From contig NZ_CAMCVG010000008.1 in assembly GCF_945881795.1 (NCBI RefSeq), forward strand, positions 1-45,967: 45,967 nucleotides of DNA, in the 5' to 3' direction. How positions within the stretch are numbered: the first letter of the stretch is position 1; every line of letters starts with the position of its first letter. This document shows, in pieces, positions 17,612 through 26,364 of this stretch. Source of the DNA: Rhodoferax sp. OV413 (GTDB lineage Bacteria > Pseudomonadota > Gammaproteobacteria > Burkholderiales > Burkholderiaceae_C). The position numbers and the translations under genes were made by a program. Below the pieces are notes generated by a model, which did no database searches, was not told where the DNA came from, and worked only from the letters and a program-made list of their open reading frames with translations.

Positions 17612-17647
17612 CACCGCGGGCCCCAAGCACAAGCCCGGCCCGCGGTG
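17612..17647 (-). terminator. Intercistronic hairpin between xylF and xylH
   Basis: A perfect 11-bp inverted repeat, CACCGCGGGCC (17612-17622) and GGCCCGCGGTG (17637-17647), encloses a 14-base loop. On the minus-strand transcript it is followed by TCGTTTTG rather than a clean T-run. It is best read as a partial terminator or a 3'-end stabiliser that lets the binding protein mRNA outlast the downstream part. Confidence 0.6.
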
Positions 17648-17674
17648 AGTGACTAAGCTAAGTTAGAAAAGCGC

Positions 17675-18694
17675 TTACTTGCAGGCAGCCACTTTAGCTG
17701 CGCTCACGCCCTTGCAGAGCACGTCTTTCTTGATGTAGCCGGCCTTCAGGACTACGTCCAGGTTGGCCTGGGTCACGGGGATGGGCTTCAGGAAGATGGA
17801 CTTCAGAGTCATCTTCTTGGGGCCGTTGGCCCAGTCAGCAGCGCCTGTCACGGGCTTGCCGGCTCCCAGTTCCACCGCAGCCTTGGCAGCAGCAGTTCCG
17901 AGGTCCTGCGAGTTCTTCCAGACCGACACGGTTTGGGTACCCAGAGCCACGCGGTTCAGTGCAGCGTGGTCACCGTCCTGGCCGGACACGGGAATGCCTT
18001 GCAGGCCTTTGGCGGTCAGAGCAGCCACCACACCGCCGGCCATGCCGTCGTTTTGTGCCACAACCGCGTCAACCTTGTTGCCGTTCTTGGTCAGGATCTG
18101 TTCCATGTTCTTTTGGGCGTTTTGCGGGTTCCAGCCGGCGGTGAATTCTTCACCGACGATCTTCACATCGCCGCTCTTGATCGCTGCTTCCAGAACTTCG
18201 CCTTGACCTTCGCGCAGGAAAGCGGCGTTGTTGTCACCTGGGTCGCCCTTGATGATGGCGTAGTTGCCCTTGGGCTTGACAGCCAGGATGGCGCGGGCAG
18301 TCATGCGGCCGACTTCCTTGTTGTCGAAGGTGATGTAGGTGGTGCCGGGAGCTTCGAACAGGCGGTCATACGCGATCACCGGGATCTTCAGTTGGGCAGC
18401 CTTGTTGACGGCCGGCAGGATGGCGTCCTTGTCGCGGGCCAGAATGATCAGAACCTTGGCGCCCTTGGCGATCAGGCTGTCGATGTCTGTCAATTGCTTC
18501 TCGGTGGAAGAGCCGGCGTCCGACATGATGTACTTGGCACCGGACTTGGCGAGCTCAGCCTTGATGGCGGCTTCGTCAGTCTTCCAGCGTTCTTCCTGGT
18601 ACGCATCGAAGCTCACGCCGACGGTCAATTGGGCGAAAGAAGAACCCGCTGCCATGGCCAAAGCCAATGCGGTCAGTTGACGTTGATATTTCAT
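17675..18694 (-). CDS. xylF: Xylose ABC transporter substrate-binding protein
   Basis: This is a 339-residue periplasmic binding protein with a signal peptide cleaved after SSFA at residue 21. The mature part aligns by eye with E. coli XylF along its length: VGVSFDAYQEERW at the start, AYDRLFE in the first hinge, GDPGDNNA, and VAQNDGMAGG, SGQDGDH in the second lobe. It is the first gene of the xylose operon, with GGAG seven bases before the ATG. Two cysteines close to the C-terminus (about 323 and 338) could form a disulfide. It is the only sugar-binding protein in the window; whether it also serves the adjacent inositol genes is unknown. Confidence 0.95.
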   Translation of the reverse strand: MKYQRQLTALALAMAAGSSFAQLTVGVSFDAYQEERWKTDEAAIKAELAKSGAKYIMSDAGSSTEKQLTDIDSLIAKGAKVLIILARDKDAILPAVNKAAQLKIPVIAYDRLFEAPGTTYITFDNKEVGRMTARAILAVKPKGNYAIIKGDPGDNNAAFLREGQGEVLEAAIKSGDVKIVGEEFTAGWNPQNAQKNMEQILTKNGNKVDAVVAQNDGMAGGVVAALTAKGLQGIPVSGQDGDHAALNRVALGTQTVSVWKNSQDLGTAAAKAAVELGAGKPVTGAADWANGPKKMTLKSIFLKPIPVTQANLDVVLKAGYIKKDVLCKGVSAAKVAACK

Positions 18695-18854
18695 ACTTGT
18701 CTCCAGTTATTGAGAGCCCGGAATGGGCATCGAGTTAGTTTCCTGCCGCGCTCTCCGGTGCGTTGCACCATTTAGTTCGGACGGAAAACCAAGTATCACT
18801 GATTGATATCCGCCGGGCACTAGGGAAAACGATTAGTACCCTATTGGTAACCAC
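18695..18854 (-). promoter_or_regulatory. Promoter/operator region of the xyl operon
   Basis: This 160-bp gap separates iolB from xylF. Two short dyads stand out: GGTGC-GTT-GCACC at 18757-18769 and TATCA-CTGAT-TGATA at 18794-18808. Either may bind the ROK regulator. The DNA around 18780-18855 is AT-rich relative to its surroundings, as expected for a promoter. I see no clear terminator for the upstream iol operon, so read-through into xyl is possible. Confidence 0.45.
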
Positions 18855-19670
18855 TCAGATGCTTTGGGGCGCAAGCATCCACTCGTGGGCGGGGTCGTTT
18901 TTGAAGACCCAGAACCGGTTGGGCCCGGCCATGACATTGAGGTAATACAGGTCGTAGCCATGGGGTGCGACCACCGGGTGGTAACCCTTGGGCACCATGA
19001 CGACGTCGTGGTTCTCCACCGCGCAGGCTTCGTCCAGCGAGCGGTCGTCGGTATAGACCCGTTGAAAACCGAAGCCCTGCGGCGGGTTGATGCGGTGGTA
19101 ATAGGTTTCTTCCAGTTGCGTCTCAACAGGCGGCTGCTCCCTGTCGTGTTTGTGCGGCGGGTAGCTCGACGAATGACCGGCAGGCGTCATCACTTCCACC
19201 ACCAGAAGGTGCGCCGCAGTGGGGTCATCGTGGGGCAGGATGTCGCAGATGTAGCGGGTGTTGCTGCCCTTGCCCCGGGTGCTGCGGCGCATGGTGCCGG
19301 GGTCGATGACCCGCACCTCACGTGCTTGCCTGTCGCAGGGTGCGGTGCACAGCGCAAGCTCGGCAGAGGTGTCAGCCACCACCTCGACATGCTTGCCGCC
19401 GGGCACGTAGACTGCCGCAGGCGACTGCGGATCAAACACGCTGTTGCGCGTGCCCATGGGGCCGTAGCGCACGCCATCCACCGTAACAGTGACCGTGCCG
19501 GTGAGCACCACCAGGCACAGCTCGCGCGCGCCGGTGTCGACGGTCTCGGACTCCTGCGCCTGCAGGCGCAGCGCCTGAAAGCCCACATACGTCCAGCCCG
19601 CGCGCTCGGGCGTGACCGACACAATTTCGCGCCCTTCTGGGGCAGCTTTGGCAAGCAGGCGGCTGACCAT
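18855..19670 (-). CDS. iolB: 5-deoxy-glucuronate isomerase
   Basis: IolB isomerises 5-deoxy-D-glucuronate to 2-deoxy-5-keto-D-gluconate in myo-inositol breakdown. This is a 271-residue two-cupin protein. The metal-site stretch PPHKHD (about 171-176) with the downstream Glu (ETYYHR) is intact, as are VPKGYHPV and the C-terminal NVMAGP segment. Family length is 265-275. GGGGAG lies eight bases before the ATG inside the end of iolE, whose stop is one base upstream, so translation is probably coupled. It is the last gene of the iol operon. Confidence 0.96.
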   Translation of the reverse strand: MVSRLLAKAAPEGREIVSVTPERAGWTYVGFQALRLQAQESETVDTGARELCLVVLTGTVTVTVDGVRYGPMGTRNSVFDPQSPAAVYVPGGKHVEVVADTSAELALCTAPCDRQAREVRVIDPGTMRRSTRGKGSNTRYICDILPHDDPTAAHLLVVEVMTPAGHSSSYPPHKHDREQPPVETQLEETYYHRINPPQGFGFQRVYTDDRSLDEACAVENHDVVMVPKGYHPVVAPHGYDLYYLNVMAGPNRFWVFKNDPAHEWMLAPQSI

Positions 19671-19671
19671 G

Positions 19672-20607
19672 TCAGGCTCCCCGGCTCAGGCGCTGCACGA
19701 TGCCCGACAGAGTGTCAAAGCCCTTCTTGGCGTATTGGTAGCTGGGGGCGACCGCCGGGTCCTGCTCGGCTTCCACCACCAGCCAGCCTTCGTAACCGGC
19801 CGCTTTCAGCGTAGTCAGCACGGCGTCGAAGTTGATGACGCCATCACCCGGCACCGTGAAGGTGCCGTTGATCACGCCATTCAGAAAACTCCAGCCATCG
19901 TTGCGGGCCTGCGCAATCACGCTGGGCCGCACGTCTTTACAGTGCACATGGACCACCCGGGCCAGGTGCTTGCGCAGCAGTGCCTCGGGGTTGGTGGCGC
20001 CGCCGTAGTAGGCGTGTCCGGTGTCAAACAGCAGACCCACAGATTGCGCGTCGGTCACTTGCATCAGGTGGTCGATGTCGGCGGGGGACTCCACATAGGC
20101 GCCCATGTGGTGGTGGTAGGCAAGGGTGATGCCGTAAGTGGCTTGAAGGTGCGCGCCAAAGGCATTGAGGCGCCGGCCATAGGCCTGCCACTGCGCATCC
20201 GTCTGAAAGCGCGGGCGCTTGGCCAGCGGGGTGTCGATGTTGCCCTGGATGGTGCCTGCGCATTCGCCGTACACCACCACCTTCACCTTGTTGTATTGCA
20301 GGCGGCTCATATGCGCCTTGCAGCGTTCTATCTCTGCGGCTAGCGCATCGGCTTCGCTTTGGCCCTCTGGCACCTCAGCCAGAAAGCCGGAGTACCAGCC
20401 CGACACGCAGGCGAGGTTGTATTCGTCGAGCTTGGCCTTGAGGGCCGGGCCGTCTTTGGGGAACTTGTTACCCAGCTCGAAACCGGCGTAGCCGATCTCT
20501 TTGCCTTCTGAGAGCGCGGTTTCCAGCGGTGTCTCGCCGCCCAGGGAGGGCAGGTCGTCGTTCATCCAGCTGATCGGGTTGATGCCGATTCGTACATTCC
20601 AGGTCAT
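19672..20607 (-). CDS. iolE: Inosose dehydratase (IolE-type TIM-barrel)
   Basis: IolE dehydrates 2-keto-myo-inositol to a trihydroxycyclohexane-1,2-dione. This is a 311-residue xylose-isomerase-like TIM barrel. The family start IGINPISWMNDD (residues 7-18), the strand YHHHMGAYV near 165 and DTGHAYYGG (about 195) with HCKDVR (about 220) supply the metal ligands (Glu, Asp, His, Glu). AAGGA precedes the ATG by eight bases. It lies 17 bp after iolD and abuts iolB. Confidence 0.93.
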   Translation of the reverse strand: MTWNVRIGINPISWMNDDLPSLGGETPLETALSEGKEIGYAGFELGNKFPKDGPALKAKLDEYNLACVSGWYSGFLAEVPEGQSEADALAAEIERCKAHMSRLQYNKVKVVVYGECAGTIQGNIDTPLAKRPRFQTDAQWQAYGRRLNAFGAHLQATYGITLAYHHHMGAYVESPADIDHLMQVTDAQSVGLLFDTGHAYYGGATNPEALLRKHLARVVHVHCKDVRPSVIAQARNDGWSFLNGVINGTFTVPGDGVINFDAVLTTLKAAGYEGWLVVEAEQDPAVAPSYQYAKKGFDTLSGIVQRLSRGA

Positions 20608-20624
20608 GGCAGATCCTTGTTGGT

Positions 20625-22499
20625 TCAGAGCGTTTGGTTTTTCTTGGCCTCGGTGTAGCGCGCAAAAGCAGCATTCACCTCGGGGCGATCAGAGACTTCG
20701 GGAATAGCCACCTCCCACCACCAGCCGCCGTCATCGGTGGTGCGGGTGTGGGTGGTGTCGATGACCAGCACCTGCGTGGTGGTGGCTGCGCGTGCTCGCA
20801 CCATGGCGGCTTTGAGCTCGGCGATGTTGGCTACATGCTCCGCGCCGGCGCCCATGCTGCGGGCGTGCATGGCAAAGTCAATGGTGCTGGATGCGCCGCC
20901 CTCGGGCACGCAGTTGTCGAGCATGTTGTTGAAATGCGGGCTACCGGTGGCAAGCTGCAGCCGCTGGATGCAGCCATAACCGCGGTTGTCCAGCACCACG
21001 ATGATGAGCTTTTTGCCCAGCATCACCGAGGTGGCGATTTCCGAGTTCATCATCATGTAGGAGCCGTCTCCCACCATGACGATGACCTCCTGCTCAGGCC
21101 GCGCCATTTTCACGCCCAGCCCGCCGGCAATCTCGTATCCCATGCAACTGAAGCCGTACTCCATGTGGTAGTTGCCCGGCTTGCCGGCGCGCCAGAGCTT
21201 GTGCAGCTCGGCGGGCAGGGTACCGGCTGCGCACACAACCACGTCGTGCTCGGGGCTGCTCAAGGGCGCAGGCGCGGAGTCGCGCACCGCGCCAATGACC
21301 TCGGCGTCATAGGGCAGCTGTGGGGTCGGTACGTTGGTGGGGGGTGTCGTGAGGGTGGTGACACGCTCAACCCAAGCCAGCGCCAACGTTTGGGCGCGCG
21401 CGGTCCATGCCGCATCCGCCGCCCATCCGTGCAAGGCGCCGTGGAGCTGCTCCAGCCCGGTGCGTGCGTCGGCCACCAGCGGCGTGCCGTGCTGCTTGCC
21501 GGCATCAAAAGCCTGCACGTTGAGGCTCAGAATGCGGGCTCGCGCAAACAGGCTGTGCGAGCCGGTGGTGAAGTCTTGCAGGCGCGTGCCCACCGCCAGC
21601 ACCAGGTCAGCGTGGGCTGCTATCTCGTTGGCGGCGGGTGAGCCGGTGACGCCCACAGCGCCCAGGTTGAGCGGGTGGTCCCAAGGCAGGCTGCTCTTGC
21701 CGGCCTGCGACTCTACGACAGGAACACCGTACGCCTGGGCGAAGTTGCGCAGCGCGTCCCAGGCCAGGCTGTAAAGCACGCCGCCGCCGGCCACGATGAC
21801 CGGATGCCTGGACGCCCGCAGCAGGGCCACAGCACGGGCGAGTTCGCCGGTATCAGGGACGGGGCGGCGTATGCGCAGCACCTCTGGTTCCATAAAGCTG
21901 AGCGGGCAGTCAAACGCAAAGGTTTGCACGTCCTGCGGCAGCGACAGGCACACCGGACCGCACTGCGCGGGGTCGGTCATGACCTGAATGGCGCGCGGCA
22001 GGGCGCTGAGGATTTGATGAGGCGCGGTGATGCGGTCGAAGTAGCGCGTGACCGGGCGGAAGGCGTCGTTCACGCTCAGGTCGCCCTGGGAGAAGTCTTC
22101 GAGCTGTTGCAGCACCGGGTCGGGCGCTCGGCTGTTAAAGCTGTCGCCGGGCAGCAGCAGCACCGGCAAGCGGTTCACATGCGCCAGCGCCGCAGCGGTT
22201 ACGAGGTTGGTCGCTCCGGGGCCGATGGAGCTGGTGACCGCCATGATGCGCTGGCGGAACTGCGCCTTGCTGTAGGCGATGGCCGCGTGCGCCATGGCCT
22301 GCTCGTTGTGCGCGCGGTAGGTGCTGATGTGGGCGCGGCTGGCCCACAGGGCTTCGCCCAGACCCGCCACATTGCCGTGCCCGAAGATGGAGAACACGCC
22401 GCCGCAATACGGCACCAGGCTGCCATCGGCCAGTTCGATCCGCAGGGCTGCAAGGTGGCGCACCAGCGCCTGCGAGGTGGTGAGTCGGATGGTTTTCAT
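20625..22499 (-). CDS. iolD: 3D-(3,5/4)-trihydroxycyclohexane-1,2-dione hydrolase
   Basis: IolD is the thiamine-diphosphate-dependent ring-opening enzyme that yields 5-deoxy-D-glucuronate. The protein is 624 residues, normal for the family. The three TPP-family domains are recognisable: an N-terminal pyrimidine-binding domain (GIFSIFGHGN-like start around residues 34-43, here GVFSIFGHGN), the central domain with AGGGVLYS near 235, and the C-terminal TPP-binding GDGSYMMMN (about 475-483) followed by LDNRGYGCI. The ATG overlaps the stop of iolC as ATGA, and the SD lies within iolC. Confidence 0.96.
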   Translation of the reverse strand: MKTIRLTTSQALVRHLAALRIELADGSLVPYCGGVFSIFGHGNVAGLGEALWASRAHISTYRAHNEQAMAHAAIAYSKAQFRQRIMAVTSSIGPGATNLVTAAALAHVNRLPVLLLPGDSFNSRAPDPVLQQLEDFSQGDLSVNDAFRPVTRYFDRITAPHQILSALPRAIQVMTDPAQCGPVCLSLPQDVQTFAFDCPLSFMEPEVLRIRRPVPDTGELARAVALLRASRHPVIVAGGGVLYSLAWDALRNFAQAYGVPVVESQAGKSSLPWDHPLNLGAVGVTGSPAANEIAAHADLVLAVGTRLQDFTTGSHSLFARARILSLNVQAFDAGKQHGTPLVADARTGLEQLHGALHGWAADAAWTARAQTLALAWVERVTTLTTPPTNVPTPQLPYDAEVIGAVRDSAPAPLSSPEHDVVVCAAGTLPAELHKLWRAGKPGNYHMEYGFSCMGYEIAGGLGVKMARPEQEVIVMVGDGSYMMMNSEIATSVMLGKKLIIVVLDNRGYGCIQRLQLATGSPHFNNMLDNCVPEGGASSTIDFAMHARSMGAGAEHVANIAELKAAMVRARAATTTQVLVIDTTHTRTTDDGGWWWEVAIPEVSDRPEVNAAFARYTEAKKNQTL

Positions 22500-24469
22500 G
22501 CGGCTTCCTTGGTGAGGGTGGCGCTGTGCCGTGCGTTGCCGTGGCGCGTGCGCCAGGCCTGCACCAGCATCGCAAAATTAGCGGCTACCTCGGCAATGAA
22601 GGCCGCGTCGTCCATCTGGTTGGCCAGCCAGCGCTGGGAGGCATTGACCCACAGACTGCGCCCGACCATGAAGCCCTTCACCACCGGGTTGGTGGCCTGG
22701 GCAAAGCTCTCCGCCAGCACCTGCAACGGCTGATTGAGGCCCAGAATGACGGCGCCGCGGCAATGCGGGTCGCGCTCTTCAATGAGCGCCTGTAGAGACT
22801 CCCATCCCTGCGCCTGCAGTGGAGCGAGCTTCCACCACTCGGGCTTGACGCCGAGGTTGTAGAAGCGCTTGACCGCGCGCAAGACCGCAGCGTCCTGGGT
22901 GCCGGCGGGCGTCAGGGCGGGCGGGCAAATGATTTCCAGCAGCAGCTCGTTGCCGCTGTGGCGGGTGGCTTCCCAGAGTTCGAGCACCTTTTGTTCTTGC
23001 TCGAGACGCAGGGCAAAGGCGTCGTCGGGGTGGTAATGCACCAGGCACTTGACCACCTGTTCGGTGGGCCAATGGATCAAGGCAGTACCAATCGATCGGG
23101 TGCCGTCAAATCGCAGCGGGCGTGAGCCCGGCAATTCCACCGGACGGCCTACCCACCAGCCGCGGCCGGTGGCGCCGGCCAGCGCGTCGGCGCCGTAGCT
23201 GCCGCCGTCAATCAGCACCCCCATCTGGCCCTGGAGTTGGTGGCTTTGCTCGACCTGCGCGGCAGCCTGCACCAGCAGGCGCTTGAGCGGTGCAATGCGC
23301 GACTCGGGCGCGCCGGCCTCGCGGGCCAGGTCATAGAACTGGCTGCGGTGGTCGAACGCCATGACACACAGCTCGCCCCACGGTGCACGCTTTGCGGTAA
23401 CGCGATGCAGGTGCGCCAGTTGGGCGTCGGCATCTACCTGCGGGTTGCGGCTGCCGCCAAACCAGTGCGCCAATTCGGCGGGGGTGGGCATGGCGGCCGA
23501 GCAGGCGTGGCGCGAGACCACAATGGCGCCACACGCATTGGCCACGCGGGTGGACTCGGCCCAGTCTTTGCCCTGCAGCAGGCTGGCCATCAGGCCGGAG
23601 AGGAAAGCATCGCCGGCACCCAGCACATTGAGCACCTCGACCCGCTCCCCTTGGTAGGTGGGCGCCTGGTTGATGTCGTCAGGGATATCGCCTTCGATCA
23701 CGCAGCATCCCAAAGCGCCGCGCTTGACCACCAGCGTGGCGCGGCTTAGCGCACGCACTGCCCGCAGGCTGGCCACCATGTCGCCGGCCACACCGCCGGC
23801 AATGTAGAACTCTTCTTCGGTGCCCACCAGCAGGTCAAATTCGGGCAGCATGTCCTGCAGCTGGCGCGTGACGCTGGCGTCAGCCACATAGCGGTTTTCG
23901 CCGGCGCCGCGCGAGGTCAGGCCCCACAGCACGGGGCGGTAATCAATGTCCAGCACCCGCACCACGCCGTGGGCTTTGGCATGGGCCAGGGCGGTTTGTG
24001 CGGCCAGGCGGGTGACAGGGGTAGAGAGGTGGGTGCCGGTGATGGCCAGCGCGCTGCACTGGGCGATGAAGTGGCCGTCAATCAGGTTGGCGTCCAGCGC
24101 CATGTCGGCGCAGTTCTCGCGCACAAACAGCAGCGGGAAGGTGTCGCGGTCTTTGATGCCGAGCAGCACCAGCGCGGTCAGTCGCTCGGGGTCGACTTGT
24201 ACCTGGCTGGTGTCGCAGCCTTCCTGCTGTAGGGTTTGCAGCAAAAAGCGGCCCATTTGCTCGTTGCCCACCCGCGAAATCATGGCGCTTTTCAGGCCCA
24301 GACGCGCCACACCAAAGGCCAGATTGGCCGAGCTGCCGCCCAGGTACTTGGACATGCTGCGGGCGTCTTCGAGCGTGCTGCCGAACTGCTCGGCATACAA
24401 GTCCACCGCCAGCCGACCCAGGCAGGCCAGGTCGAACTTGCGGCCTGCCGGAAAGGACAGCGCCGGCAT
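22496..24469 (-). CDS. iolC: 5-dehydro-2-deoxygluconokinase fused to a DUF2090 aldolase-like domain
   Basis: This is a 657-residue two-domain protein. Residues 1 to about 330 are a PfkB-type kinase (FDLACLGRLAVD start, GGSSANLAFG, and the catalytic GAGDAF near 280) that phosphorylates 2-deoxy-5-keto-gluconate. Residues about 340-650 form a DUF2090 domain (MAFDHRSQFYD, DGGSYGADAL, KCLVHYHPDD, IEERDPHCRG-like segments) related to class I-type aldolases. It is annotated in many proteobacteria as the following aldolase step (IolJ function). The ATG at 24469 shares its A with the iolG stop (TGATG). A frame continues 81 codons upstream, but over iolG and in low-complexity Arg-rich translation, so I reject that start. 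Confidence 0.94.
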   Translation of the reverse strand: MPALSFPAGRKFDLACLGRLAVDLYAEQFGSTLEDARSMSKYLGGSSANLAFGVARLGLKSAMISRVGNEQMGRFLLQTLQQEGCDTSQVQVDPERLTALVLLGIKDRDTFPLLFVRENCADMALDANLIDGHFIAQCSALAITGTHLSTPVTRLAAQTALAHAKAHGVVRVLDIDYRPVLWGLTSRGAGENRYVADASVTRQLQDMLPEFDLLVGTEEEFYIAGGVAGDMVASLRAVRALSRATLVVKRGALGCCVIEGDIPDDINQAPTYQGERVEVLNVLGAGDAFLSGLMASLLQGKDWAESTRVANACGAIVVSRHACSAAMPTPAELAHWFGGSRNPQVDADAQLAHLHRVTAKRAPWGELCVMAFDHRSQFYDLAREAGAPESRIAPLKRLLVQAAAQVEQSHQLQGQMGVLIDGGSYGADALAGATGRGWWVGRPVELPGSRPLRFDGTRSIGTALIHWPTEQVVKCLVHYHPDDAFALRLEQEQKVLELWEATRHSGNELLLEIICPPALTPAGTQDAAVLRAVKRFYNLGVKPEWWKLAPLQAQGWESLQALIEERDPHCRGAVILGLNQPLQVLAESFAQATNPVVKGFMVGRSLWVNASQRWLANQMDDAAFIAEVAANFAMLVQAWRTRHGNARHSATLTKEAA

Positions 24470-25464
24470 CAAAAAACGACCGGTTGCCCGCTGGCTGCGC
24501 TGTGGGCTGCGGCATCGGCCAGCACTTGCGCGCGCACGCCGTCTTCGACTGTGGTCTTGAACGCGCCGCCGCTCTGCAACTGCGTGAAAAAGTGCTCGAT
24601 CTCGATGCGGTAGGCAGCGGCATAGCGCTGGAGGAAGAAGGCCTCGGGGTTGTCGTAATGGGTGTTGGCGGCGCCGGCCTGGGTGACTTCGGTGGGGCGG
24701 TGGTTGCCGCACTGCAGCATGCCCAGCGAGCCGATGACTTCAAAGCGCTGGTCGTAGCCGTAAGCAGCGCGGCGGGTGGTGTTGATCTGGCAGAGGCGGC
24801 CCTTGCGGGTTTTGATGGTGACGGCGGTGCTGTCCATGTCGCCGGCTTCTCCGATGGCCGGGTCGGTCAGGCAGGAGCCGCTGGCAATCAGCCAGGCGGC
24901 TTCGTCGCCGTCGCCGCACAAAATCCAGCGGAAGACGTCGAAGTCGTGGATCAGCATGTCGCGGAAGATGCCGCCGGAGTTTTTGATGTATTCCACTGGC
25001 GGGGCGCCGGGGTCACGGCTGGTGATGATCAGCATTTCAGGGTTGCCGATGTCACCGCGGTCGAGGCGGGACTTGGCTTCGTTAAAGGTTGGATCGAAGC
25101 GGCGCTGAAAGGCGATCATGCAGGCCACATTGGCCCGGGCCACTGCCTCGGCGCAGGTGCGGGCGCGCTCGGCAGACAGGTCCACCGGCTTTTCGCAAAA
25201 AATGTGTTTGCCGGCCTGGGCGGCGCGGGTGATGAGGTCGGTGTGGGTGGTGGTGGGGCTGCCGATGACCACGGCGTCGATGCTGGCGTCGGCAAAAATG
25301 CCTTCCACGCTGTCGACCCGCGCGCCGTGCCGGGCGGCGAGCTCGGAGCAGGCGCTGGTGAGCGGGTCGCTCACGGCGACTAGCTCAATGCCGGGCATGG
25401 CGCACAGGTTGGCGGCGTGGATGCGGCCGATGCGACCGGCTCCGAACAGGGCTACTTTTTTCAT
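24469..25464 (-). CDS. iolG: Myo-inositol 2-dehydrogenase
   Basis: IolG oxidises myo-inositol to 2-keto-myo-inositol with NAD, the first step of the pathway. This is a 331-residue Gfo/Idh/MocA protein: Rossmann motif GAGRIGRIHA at residues 8-17, EKPVDL (about 93-98) with the catalytic Lys, and the DMLIHDFDVFRW segment (about 168-179) with the Asp/His pair of inositol dehydrogenases. It follows the rpiR gene by 19 bp and overlaps iolC. Length fits the family (330-345). It is the second Gfo/Idh protein in the window but only distantly similar to that at 10552. Confidence 0.94.
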   Translation of the reverse strand: MKKVALFGAGRIGRIHAANLCAMPGIELVAVSDPLTSACSELAARHGARVDSVEGIFADASIDAVVIGSPTTTHTDLITRAAQAGKHIFCEKPVDLSAERARTCAEAVARANVACMIAFQRRFDPTFNEAKSRLDRGDIGNPEMLIITSRDPGAPPVEYIKNSGGIFRDMLIHDFDVFRWILCGDGDEAAWLIASGSCLTDPAIGEAGDMDSTAVTIKTRKGRLCQINTTRRAAYGYDQRFEVIGSLGMLQCGNHRPTEVTQAGAANTHYDNPEAFFLQRYAAAYRIEIEHFFTQLQSGGAFKTTVEDGVRAQVLADAAAHSAASGQPVVF

Positions 25465-25483
25465 GACTTGCTTTCTTTAATGT

Positions 25484-26359
25484 TCAAACCGCATTGGTGC
25501 GGGTGGGTTGGTAATCGAGTTCGAGGCGGTACGCCAGCGCCAGAAACAGACTCTGGGCGACCGCCATGGTGTTGGTGAGCGCGCGAAAGCCGAACACGCT
25601 GGTTTCCTGCACCTGCAGCACGCAGTCCGACAAGCGCGCCAGCGGGCTCAGGCTGCTGTCAATGATGGAGATGATGCGCGCGCCCTTCGCATGGGCCTGC
25701 CGCACGATGCTTACGGTTTCTTCGGCGTAGGGGGCGAACGAGATGGCAATCATCACGTCGCCGGCCCGCAGGCCGCGCAGTTGGCCGTCCTGCATGCTGC
25801 CCATGGCGCTGATGTGCTGCACCTGCTTGTCGGTGTGATGCAGGGCGTAGGCCAGGTAAGTCGAAACAGCGTACGACCTGCGGGATGCGATGAGCCAGAT
25901 GGTGTCGGCCTGCGTGAGCAGGCTTACCGCGTCGTCAAAGGTCTGGGTCCTGAAGGTGGCGGGAAGCTCCTCCATGCCGGCCATGCTGCTCTCTACCAGG
26001 GCCTGGGCGATATCGGCACTGCGCAGGTCGCGCGCCCCCGATTCCATGGCTTGGCGGATGCGGGTCTGGTAGCTGCGGGCGGGTGAAATGTGCTGCGCCA
26101 GCTGGTCGCGGAATACGCGCTGCAAGGCGGTGTAGCCCTCAAATCCAAAGTGCTTGGCAAAGCGCACCACCGCCGACGGCTGCACGCCGCAGTGCTGCGC
26201 GACCTCTTGCACCGACTGAATGCTCAACTGCGCCCGGTGCTGCTCCACATGCGTGGCAATCAGCTTGAGTTGCCGGCTCAACCGGTCAAAGTCCCGCGCA
26301 ATCGCCTGCAGCAGCGCTTCCTCGGTGGCTGGTGTGACGTTGGGTGTGGGGGAGCGCAT
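25484..26359 (-). CDS. MurR/RpiR family transcriptional regulator of the iol operon
   Basis: This is a 291-residue regulator with an N-terminal HTH_6 domain (about residues 20-90; VQEVAQHCGVQPSAVVRFAKHFGF contains the helix-turn-helix) and a C-terminal SIS sugar-phosphate-binding domain (about 130-260). SMQDGQLRG and ISFAPYAEETV correspond to the phosphosugar loop. It is the first gene of the iol transcript. The inducer is likely a phosphorylated inositol intermediate by analogy with IolR proteins of this class. The ATG at 26359 lacks a clear SD. A 13-bp inverted repeat immediately upstream is its probable operator, giving autorepression together with control of iolGCDEB. Confidence 0.9.
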   Translation of the reverse strand: MRSPTPNVTPATEEALLQAIARDFDRLSRQLKLIATHVEQHRAQLSIQSVQEVAQHCGVQPSAVVRFAKHFGFEGYTALQRVFRDQLAQHISPARSYQTRIRQAMESGARDLRSADIAQALVESSMAGMEELPATFRTQTFDDAVSLLTQADTIWLIASRRSYAVSTYLAYALHHTDKQVQHISAMGSMQDGQLRGLRAGDVMIAISFAPYAEETVSIVRQAHAKGARIISIIDSSLSPLARLSDCVLQVQETSVFGFRALTNTMAVAQSLFLALAYRLELDYQPTRTNAV

Positions 26360-26364
26360 GAGGC

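Noticed and set aside
22496..24712. Longer N-terminus for IolC starting at 24712
   Set aside because: The extra 81 residues are Arg/Pro-rich antisense-like sequence over iolG; the kinase fold begins at the ATG at 24469.
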